Positions 7,178-12,977 of a DNA stretch of 21,654 nt are shown here, one piece after another. The position numbers were made by a program, and so were the translations under genes. Every line of letters begins with the position of its first letter. Position 1 is the first letter of the stretch. The stretch covers positions 1 through 21,654 of the forward strand of contig CAZPFL010000065.1 of the NCBI GenBank assembly GCA_964585785.1, written 5' to 3'. Below the pieces are notes generated by a model, which was not told where the DNA came from, ran no database searches, and saw only the letters and a program-made list of their open reading frames with translations. Source of the stretch: WHUA01 sp964585785. Its GTDB lineage: Bacteria; Pseudomonadota; Alphaproteobacteria; UBA8366.

Positions 7178-7924
7178 ATGAAAAAGATCGCCGTGATCAC
7201 GGGCGGCAGCCGCGGCATCGGCGCGGCAACCGCCCGGCTGGCCGCGCAAGACGGCTATGACGTGTGCATCGCCTATCTCTCCGATGCCGACGCGGCCGAA
7301 CGGGTCGCCGCCGACTGCCGGAAAGCGGGCGTCAAGGCGATCGCCGTGCGGGCGGATGTCGGCGCGGCGGCGGATGTCGAGGCGCTGTTCGCCGAATGCG
7401 ACCGCGCGCTCGGGCCGGTGACGCTGCTCGTCAACAACGCGGGCACGGTCGTGCGGGCCTCGACGGTGGCCGAGCTGCCGGACGACGTTCTGCGCCGCAC
7501 CTTCGAGGTCAACATCTTCGGCCCGTTCTACTGCGCGCGGGCGGCGATCAAGCGCATGGCGCGGAAGACGGGCGGCGCGGGCGGGGCGATCGTCAACGTC
7601 TCCTCGACCGCCGCGACGCTCGGCAGCCCCGGCGAATACGTGCATTACGCCGCGTCGAAAGGCGCGCTCGACACCTTCACCATCGGCCTTGCCAAGGAAG
7701 TCGGCGGCGACGGCATCCGGGTCAACGCGGTGCAGGCGGGGACGACCGACACCGGGCTGCACGCGCGGGTCGGGGTGCCCGAACGCCCGGCGATGGTCGC
7801 GCGCACCGCGCCGCTCGGCCGCGTCGGCCGGCCCGAAGACATCGCCGAGGCGATCCTCTGGCTCGGCTCGGACAAGGCCGCCTACACGACGGGCGCCATC
7901 CTCCGGGTGGGCGGCGGGCTCTGA
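7178..7924 (+). CDS. Short-chain dehydrogenase/reductase (classical SDR, YgfF-like)
   Basis: A 248-residue classical SDR that reduces a carbonyl or oxidises an alcohol with a nicotinamide cofactor. It shows TGGSRGIG (8-15, cofactor loop), NNAG (86-89), Asn112, the catalytic Ser142/143, and YAASK with Tyr157 and Lys161. SerArg at 11-12 in the glycine loop points to NADP(H). The stretch GSPGEYVHYAASKGALDT resembles the E. coli YgfF/glucose-dehydrogenase-like group more than fatty-acid FabG. The length is normal and no signal peptide is present. The start at 7178 is preceded only by a weak GGTGG site. It is convergent with the hydroxyacid dehydrogenase, with 6 bp between stops. The substrate is unknown. 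Confidence 0.9.
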   Translation: MKKIAVITGGSRGIGAATARLAAQDGYDVCIAYLSDADAAERVAADCRKAGVKAIAVRADVGAAADVEALFAECDRALGPVTLLVNNAGTVVRASTVAELPDDVLRRTFEVNIFGPFYCARAAIKRMARKTGGAGGAIVNVSSTAATLGSPGEYVHYAASKGALDTFTIGLAKEVGGDGIRVNAVQAGTTDTGLHARVGVPERPAMVARTAPLGRVGRPEDIAEAILWLGSDKAAYTTGAILRVGGGL

Positions 7925-7930
7925 GCGCGC

Positions 7931-9106
7931 TCAGCCGCGCCGGTTGCGCAGCGCCTCGTCCTGGTCCCAGAGCACGAAGTCGGGGCCGAGCTGGGACAGC
8001 GCCGGGCATCCGATCTGCGCCATCGTCAGGTCGATCTCGCGCTTGAGGATACCGACCGCCTTGGTCGCGCCGGCCTCGCCGCCGGCGACCAGGCCGTAGA
8101 GCGTCGGCCGGCCGAGGAAGACGAACTTGGCGCCGAGGCAGAAAGCGATCAGCACGTCCGAGCCGCGGCGCACGCCGCCGTCCAGCATCAGGGTCATGCG
8201 GTCGCCGACCGCGGCGTCGATCGCCGGCAGGACGTCGAGCGGCGAGGGCGCGCGGTCGAGCTGGCGCGCGCCGTGGTTCGAGACCATCAGCCCGTCGACG
8301 CCGACTTCGGCCGCGCGGATCGCGTCGTCCGGGCGCATGATGCCCTTGAGCACGAGGTTGCGCGGCCAGAGCTTGCGGAACCGCTCGATGTCGCTCCAGG
8401 TCAGCGCGCCGCGGATCTGCGTCGAGACGAACTCGCCGAGCTCCTCCGCGTCGACCGTCTTGCCGACGTAAGGCTCCCAGTTGGCGATGCGGGCGATGCC
8501 GTTCCGCATGTAGTCCTTGAACCAGAAAGGCCGCCGCAGCGCGTCGAGCTTGGAGGCGAGCGACAGCCGGAGCGGCCGCCCGAAGCCGTTCCGCCGGTTG
8601 CGCTCGCGGTTCGAGCCGACCGGCACGTCGACCGTGACCACCAGGGTCGAGAGGCCGAGATCGGCCGCGCGGCGGATCATGTCCTCGGAGATCGCCTTGT
8701 CCTTGGCGACGTAGAGCTGATACCAGCCGTGGTCGGGCGCGATCTTGGCCATGTCCTCCATCGTGGCGGTGGCGGCGCCGGACATGATGAAGGGGATGTT
8801 GGCGTCGCGCGCGGCCTTGGCCAGCATCAGGTCGCCGCCCCAGCGGTAGTTGCTGATGCCGCCGGTCGGCGCGATGCCGAAGGGGCTCGAATAGGTGCGG
8901 CCGAAAAGCTGGGTGGTCTGGTCGATCGCCGTGACGTCGACCAGGTAGCGCGGCATCAGCGGGCGGCGGGCGAAGGCGTCCTCGTTGCGGACCAGCCCGC
9001 CCTCGTCGTCCACGCCGCCTTCGATGAAGTCGTAGATGACCTTGGGCAGGCGCTTCTTGGCGAGCTTGCGCAGGTCGTCGAGGTTGATGGCGTCGTTGTA
9101 ATCCAT
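7931..9106 (-). CDS. FMN-dependent alpha-hydroxy-acid dehydrogenase/oxidase (LldD/GlcO/MdlB family)
   Basis: A 391-residue TIM-barrel flavoenzyme that oxidises an L-2-hydroxyacid (lactate, glycolate, mandelate or similar) to the 2-oxoacid. The signature SNHGARQLD holds the catalytic base His278 and substrate-binding Arg281. Tyr25 (VIYDFIEGG), QLY at 130-132, VTVDVPVGSNRERNRRNGF and Lys254 (VLKGI) match the FMN and substrate pocket of the family. The start at ATG 9106 follows GGGGAAAC. The open frame continues upstream to 9961, but that is shadow sequence over intergenic DNA and the HupE gene. Segment 175-215 (GRPLRLSLASKL...WFKDYMRN) is the loop region that in some members contacts the membrane. 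No lactate permease or regulator is adjacent, so the substrate is open. Confidence 0.92.
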   Translation of the reverse strand: MDYNDAINLDDLRKLAKKRLPKVIYDFIEGGVDDEGGLVRNEDAFARRPLMPRYLVDVTAIDQTTQLFGRTYSSPFGIAPTGGISNYRWGGDLMLAKAARDANIPFIMSGAATATMEDMAKIAPDHGWYQLYVAKDKAISEDMIRRAADLGLSTLVVTVDVPVGSNRERNRRNGFGRPLRLSLASKLDALRRPFWFKDYMRNGIARIANWEPYVGKTVDAEELGEFVSTQIRGALTWSDIERFRKLWPRNLVLKGIMRPDDAIRAAEVGVDGLMVSNHGARQLDRAPSPLDVLPAIDAAVGDRMTLMLDGGVRRGSDVLIAFCLGAKFVFLGRPTLYGLVAGGEAGATKAVGILKREIDLTMAQIGCPALSQLGPDFVLWDQDEALRNRRG

Positions 9107-9487
9107 GGCGTTTCCCCGGTCGTTCTCATTCGCGCGTCGGCGACCCGTCGCGACGGTCCAACCGGTATTCTGGGGCGCAACGCGAAAAATGGGAAGCGGG
9201 GGACAATCGGCCGGGGCCCGACGGTGCGGCTGAGCGACGCCGTTAAGGGGCGCGTTGATGGAAAGGCCGGTGCACGTGGACTCCCCCGGACAAGCCGGGG
9301 AGTGACGATCTTTATTTGATTTTAGATACATAACCGTCATGCCACGGCTTGTCCGTGGCATCCATGGACGGAGGTCTGCGCCGGCTTGGTTTTGCCTCAT
9401 AAAGCGTTCGATGGCATCCACAAAGTCTCGAAACTGCCGTAGGATGCCGTTCGGGCGCACCGGCGCGCGCATCACCCGGAGAGGATC
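9107..9487. other. 381-bp intergenic region between divergent genes
   Basis: It separates the divergent hydroxyacid dehydrogenase and HupE genes, so it should hold both promoters. The recognisable content is the inverted repeat pair at 9277-9364 and, just before the HupE start, the ribosome site GGAGAGG. I see no convincing small ORF and no clear -35/-10 pair. Confidence 0.6.
9277..9364. repeat. Dispersed intergenic repeat: inverted pair sharing CGGACAAGCCG core
   Basis: Unit 1 (9277-9307) is a plus-strand hairpin with arms CTCCCCCGG/CCGGGGAG. Unit 2 (9335-9364) is the same type of unit on the minus strand, with a perfect 9-bp stem ATGCCACGG/CCGTGGCAT and a 5-base loop. Read in their own orientation both have the form TGGA..CGGACAAGCCG..TGACG, and an A+T-rich spacer of 27 bp lies between them. 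The make-up resembles repeats spread through many alphaproteobacterial genomes. Confidence 0.7.
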
Positions 9488-10072
9488 ATGGCCCGTATCG
9501 TCGGCATTCTGATGGCTTGCGCGGTCCTGCTGGCGCTGAGCGCGCCGGAAGCGGCGGCGCATATCACGAGCGTCGGCGGCGGCTTCAAGGGCGGCTTCGA
9601 GCATCCGCTGACGGGGCCGGACCATTTCCTCGCCATGCTGGCGGTCGGCATCTGGGGCGCGCAGATGGGCGGGCGCTCGGTCTGGATGCTGCCGGTCGCC
9701 TTTCCGCTTATCATGACCATGGGCGGCATCGCCGGCATGGCCGGGCTGCCGCTGCCGGGGGTGGAGACGGGGGTCGCCGTCTCCGTGCTGGTGCTCGGCC
9801 TGTGCATCGCCCTTGTCTGGCAGCCGGCCGAGCCGGTGCCGGTCTTCCTGGTCGGGATCTTCGCGATCTTTCACGGCTACGCGCATGGCGCGGAGCTGCC
9901 GCAGGCGGCCGACCCCGCCGCCTATGCCGTCGGCTTCGTCGTCGCCACCGGCCTGATCCATGTCCTCGGCATTGCCATCGGCCTCGCCCTGAACAAGCCG
10001 CTCCAGGGCAGCCTGGCGCGCGGGCTCGGCGGGCTGATCGCGGGCGGCGGGATCTATTTCCTGGTCGCCTGA
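9488..10072 (+). CDS. HupE/UreJ-family metal permease
   Basis: A 194-residue polytopic membrane protein. Residues 1-24 are a signal peptide ending AAA, so the mature chain would begin HITSVGG, as is usual in this family. EHPLTGPDHFLAMLAVG (38-54) is the family signature with His39, Asp45 and His46. FHGYAHGAELP (128-138) supplies His129 and His133, and His158 lies in a later helix. Six or so helices follow. HupE/UreJ proteins take up nickel (or cobalt) for hydrogenase or urease, although many solitary copies have no assigned metal. GGAGAGG before ATG 9488 supports the start. The next gene begins 16 bp later on the same strand. Neither urease nor hydrogenase genes are in the window. Confidence 0.9.
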   Translation: MARIVGILMACAVLLALSAPEAAAHITSVGGGFKGGFEHPLTGPDHFLAMLAVGIWGAQMGGRSVWMLPVAFPLIMTMGGIAGMAGLPLPGVETGVAVSVLVLGLCIALVWQPAEPVPVFLVGIFAIFHGYAHGAELPQAADPAAYAVGFVVATGLIHVLGIAIGLALNKPLQGSLARGLGGLIAGGGIYFLVA

Positions 10073-10088
10073 GGGCGGCGCGGCGGCG

Positions 10089-10841
10089 ATGACGGGCGTG
10101 AAGAAGCTTCCGGCGGCGGTCGTGCTGGCGGTCGGCGCGCTGCTGGTGATCGCGCTTCAATTGCCGGGGGCGGAGCGCGGGCGGATCGGCGGCGGCGCGG
10201 CCTTCGTGCTCTCGACCTACGCGCAGGCCTTCTCGATCCTGGCGCTCGGCATCGCGCTGTCGCAGGTTCCACGCCGTTCGGCGGGCGCGAGCCTTCTGCT
10301 GTTCGCCGCGGGTTTCCTGCTGGGCGTGCTGGTCAAGGACCGCGTGCTCGCGGCGCTGGTGGCGCGGCCGGGCGCGTTCGAGCAGACCCGGCTGATCGCG
10401 CCGGCCGGCTGCATCCTGTCGGGCATCGCCCTTGCGGTGACGGGTCGGGCGCAGGCGCTGGCCGTGCCGACCGTGGCGGCGCTCGCCGGGATCGCGATCG
10501 GCTTCGTCGCCGCGCTCAACGATCCGACCTTCGGCGAGACCGGCTTCGCGCTCGGCGCGGCCGCCGCGGCGTTCTGGCTGCTGGCGGCGCCGCTGCCCTT
10601 CGTGCCGCGGCTCACGGCGGGGCCGGTGCGGATCGCGAGCCGCATTCTGGCGAGCTGGCTGGTCGCGATCGGCCTGATGCTGGGCGCCGCGAAATTCTTC
10701 GAGCGCAAGCCCGCGCCGCCGGCGGCGCCGCCCCCGCCGACGCCGACGGAACGCTTCGGCCTGCCGGACAAGCCGGGCTTCGCGCCGCAACCGGCGCCGA
10801 CGCGCCCTCCGCGCTCGGAGGATGAGCGGCGCGGGCTCTGA
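10089..10841 (+). CDS. Polytopic membrane protein with proline-rich cytoplasmic tail, operon partner of HupE-like gene
   Basis: A 250-residue protein with about seven hydrophobic helices (for example residues 8-24, 38-57, 66-82, 105-120, 124-142, 150-166 and 188-204). A polar, Pro-rich tail of about 45 residues follows (KPAPPAAPPPPTPTERFGLP and on). I do not recognise a named family, and no catalytic or transport motif is evident. It starts 16 bp after the HupE-like stop, with only a weak GGCGG site, so translation probably depends on the upstream gene. The close pairing suggests a role in the same metal uptake or efflux process, but this is inference. The bias toward Ala, Leu and Gly in GC-rich DNA makes helix boundaries approximate. 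Confidence 0.75.
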   Translation: MTGVKKLPAAVVLAVGALLVIALQLPGAERGRIGGGAAFVLSTYAQAFSILALGIALSQVPRRSAGASLLLFAAGFLLGVLVKDRVLAALVARPGAFEQTRLIAPAGCILSGIALAVTGRAQALAVPTVAALAGIAIGFVAALNDPTFGETGFALGAAAAAFWLLAAPLPFVPRLTAGPVRIASRILASWLVAIGLMLGAAKFFERKPAPPAAPPPPTPTERFGLPDKPGFAPQPAPTRPPRSEDERRGL

Positions 10842-10899
10842 CCGTCGCTCTGATCGTCGCTCGCGACGGTCGGCGCGTCCGCGTTTTGCATGCGCGGAC
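10841..10899 (+). terminator. Two consecutive stem-loops after the HupE operon
   Basis: The first has perfect 8-bp arms ACCGTCGC/GCGACGGT (10841-10848 and 10863-10870) and begins at the stop codon. The second has 7-bp arms GTCCGCG/CGCGGAC (10877-10883 and 10893-10899) with TTTT in its loop. No U-run follows either, so they may stabilise the 3-prime end or act with Rho rather than form a classic terminator. Confidence 0.4.
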
Positions 10900-10963
10900 C
10901 GATTGTCGGAGAATGATGCGAATTCACCTTAAAACGTCACATCGAATAGGGGAGGGCCGGGCA

Positions 10964-11926
10964 ATGTCGGTGATCTTGGGAAGCGGCGACTTTCGCTATC
11001 GCGTCGTGGAGAACTGGGCGAAGATCCCCGACGGCTGGGAGTTCAAGGACGTCGCCGCGGTCGGCGTCGACAGCAAGGACCAGGTCTACGTCTTCAATCG
11101 CGGCGAGCACCCGATGATGGTTTTCGACCTCGACGGCAACTTCCTGCGCTCCTGGGGCGAGGGGGTTTTTCCGCGCGCGCACGGCCTGCATATCGGCCCC
11201 GATGACATGCTCTATTGCACCGACGACGGCGACCATTCGGTCAAGAAATGCACGCCGGAGGGCAAGGTGGTCATGACCATCGGCATTCCGGGCAAGCCCG
11301 CGCCCTATATGAGCGGCGAGCCCTTCCACCGCTGCACCCACACCGCGCTTTCGCCCGACAACCATATCTACGTGTCGGACGGCTACGGCAACGCCTGCGT
11401 CCACAAATACACGCCCGACGGCAAGCTGGTGAAGACCTGGGGCCAGTCCGGCTCCGGCCCGGGCGAGTTCAACATCGTGCACAACATCGTCACCGACGAG
11501 GACGGCTGGGTCTACGTCGCCGACCGCGAGAACCATCGCGTGCAGATCTTCGACGGCAACGGCAAGTACGAGACGCAGTGGAACATCCTGCACCGGCCCT
11601 GCGGGCTCTACATGCCGCGCGGCAAGTGCCCGCACTGCTTCGTCGGCGAGCTGGGGCCGGGCATGCGCGTCAACCTGAAGGCGCCGAACCTGGGGCCGCG
11701 GCTCAGCATCGTCACCAGCAAGGGCGAGCTGCTCGCGCGGCTCGGCGGCGAGCACGGGGCGGGTCTCGAGACCGGCAAGTTCATCGCGCCACACGGTCTG
11801 GCGATCGATTCCCGGGGTGATATCTATGTCGGTGAGGTGTCCTACACCAACTGGCCGACCAGCTTCCCCGGCCAGGAGATGCCACGCCCGCTGCGCTCGC
11901 TGCAGAAGCTGGCGAAGGTCAATTAG
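10964..11926 (+). CDS. NHL-repeat six-bladed propeller with intact peptidylglycine alpha-hydroxyglycine lyase (PAL)-type active site
   Basis: A 320-residue protein made of NHL-type blades. By motif comparison with the PAL domain of animal PAM, each key residue has a counterpart. FNRGEH gives Arg46 (Arg533 in PAM), RAHGL gives His74 (His585), VSDGYGN gives Tyr141 (Tyr654), IVHN gives His173 (His690), VADRENHRVQ gives Arg188 (Arg706), and APHGLA gives His277 (His786). The three His would bind zinc. PAL cleaves alpha-hydroxyglycine amides to an amide plus glyoxylate. There is no signal peptide, so it is probably cytosolic, and no copper monooxygenase (PHM) partner is present. GKCPHCF (220-226) is an added CxxC. 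GGGAGGG 7 bases before ATG 10964 fixes the start; the frame extends upstream to 10886. The true substrate is unknown. Confidence 0.85.
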   Translation: MSVILGSGDFRYRVVENWAKIPDGWEFKDVAAVGVDSKDQVYVFNRGEHPMMVFDLDGNFLRSWGEGVFPRAHGLHIGPDDMLYCTDDGDHSVKKCTPEGKVVMTIGIPGKPAPYMSGEPFHRCTHTALSPDNHIYVSDGYGNACVHKYTPDGKLVKTWGQSGSGPGEFNIVHNIVTDEDGWVYVADRENHRVQIFDGNGKYETQWNILHRPCGLYMPRGKCPHCFVGELGPGMRVNLKAPNLGPRLSIVTSKGELLARLGGEHGAGLETGKFIAPHGLAIDSRGDIYVGEVSYTNWPTSFPGQEMPRPLRSLQKLAKVN

Positions 11927-11953
11927 CGCCGCCCGCCCAGGCACGGCCTGCCG

Positions 11954-12442
11954 TTATTCCTGGTAGACGCTGACCGTCAGCACCATGTCGACGGTCTCGC
12001 CGTCGCGGGCGAGCGGCAGGTGGATGCGCTCGACGCTGCTGTACTGCTCCGTGCAGAACCATTGCAGCGGGCCGCGCCGCCAGATCGGCCGCTTGTTCTC
12101 GACCACGTCGACCAGCACGCTGTGAAAGCGGGAGCCGTCGAAGCCCTCGAACAGCTCATCCAGATAGCAGCCGGTGGTGTCGTGGCCCAGGCGCTCGGTG
12201 TACTGGGTGCCGATGACGCGGACCTTGAACCGCGGCGGCGTGCCTTCGACGTCGAGAAGGCGGACATGGCGGAGCAGGCTCGGAATGTCCGTCGGTTCGA
12301 AATGCTGCCGGCCGGGCAGGCCTTTCGGCGGATGAATGCGAAGCCAGTAGTCATAGGCCTCGTGGATCTTCGGATGACAATGGGCCGGAGGCTCGTGGGA
12401 ATCCTCGATCGCCTCGGGCGCTACTTGCATGGGCTGAAACAT
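11954..12442 (-). CDS. PAS_5-family PAS domain protein
   Basis: A 162-residue single-domain protein. HPKIHEAYDYWLRI (about 23-36), GLPGRQHFEPTDIPSLLRHV (41-60), VIGTQYTERLGHDTTGCYLDEL and IHLPLARDG match the PAS_5 (DUF1488-era PF07310-type) sensory fold abundant in alphaproteobacteria. It has no output domain, transmembrane helix or signal peptide, so it would act as a cytosolic ligand-binding or partner module. It is convergent with the PAL-like gene (27 bp) and divergent from the GAF/PAS histidine kinase across 535 bp. It may feed that sensory locus, but nothing proves this. ATG 12442 is used; ATG 12430 is equally possible, as neither has a clear ribosome site. Confidence 0.8.
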   Translation of the reverse strand: MFQPMQVAPEAIEDSHEPPAHCHPKIHEAYDYWLRIHPPKGLPGRQHFEPTDIPSLLRHVRLLDVEGTPPRFKVRVIGTQYTERLGHDTTGCYLDELFEGFDGSRFHSVLVDVVENKRPIWRRGPLQWFCTEQYSSVERIHLPLARDGETVDMVLTVSVYQE

Positions 12443-12977
12443 CGGCTCAGCTACGCCCGCACCGTGCCATGCAGCCCACGCGCGGCGGGTCCGTCGCCGT
12501 CAATCCCGGCGGCTGGATCGTCCTCCGATGGCCCGTGCCTCGCGGCCCTTTCACGGCTCTGACCCCAAAAGTTGTAGATTTTTCAATTATTACACAACTC
12601 TGGTTAAGATCTTGTTTCTCGCTGGCGTTTCAGTGCGCCACGCCCGTATTCCAATAGCATTCGGGCGGCGCGCACCGGGTCCTATGCCGTCGCAGCCTCT
12701 AATGTTTGGGGCAGCCGGGCGTGCCGCTACACCAAAAAGCGTGGATCGCGCCCGCCGCCACTTCTTTTGCTTAAGTCTTAAGAAAGAATATCAATTTAAG
12801 ATAGCAAGCTGACGATCCGCTGCGCGCCGGTGAGATGGCGCGGACGGATCGGCTTTTGGGTCGGAGGCAGGCAGCGTTGAGACTAAGGCACGGCAAAGCG
12901 GCCCGGAAGATCGACATTGCCCGGTCTTTGGGCGCGGTTGCCCGGAATCGGATCAGGGGCCGCCGGGTGGAGATCTG
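12443..12977. other. 535-bp intergenic region between the PAS_5 gene and the GAF/PAS kinase gene
   Basis: No ORF here looks coding. It includes an A+T-rich island at about 12565-12615 and a second at 12765-12810, which holds the tandem CTTAAG boxes and a possible promoter. The last 150 bp are ordinary GC-rich DNA ending in the ribosome site GGTGGAG of the kinase gene. Since the flanking genes diverge, both promoters should lie here. Confidence 0.6.
12767..12794 (+). promoter_or_regulatory. Possible promoter with tandem CTTAAG boxes upstream of the GAF/PAS kinase
   Basis: TTGCTT (12767-12772), a 16-bp spacer and TATCAA (12789-12794) form a weak sigma-70-like pair. The spacer region holds CTTAAG twice (12770-12775 and 12777-12782). 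The start codon is about 180 nt downstream, so the leader would be long. The same CTTAAGTC string recurs just before the second kinase gene at 15791. Confidence 0.28.

Noticed and set aside
7931..9961. A 676-residue minus-strand frame covering the hydroxyacid dehydrogenase and 855 bases upstream
   Set aside because: Only the part from ATG 9106 shows family homology. The upstream extension crosses a repeat and runs antisense to the HupE gene with Arg/Asp/His-rich nonsense.
12771..12799. Several TTAA boxes, considered as a CtrA binding site
   Set aside because: The spacings (3 and 14 bases) do not fit TTAA-N7-TTAA.
12528..12812. A 94-residue plus-strand frame in the space before the first kinase
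   Set aside because: No ribosome site, no domain, irregular composition, and it crosses the probable promoter region.
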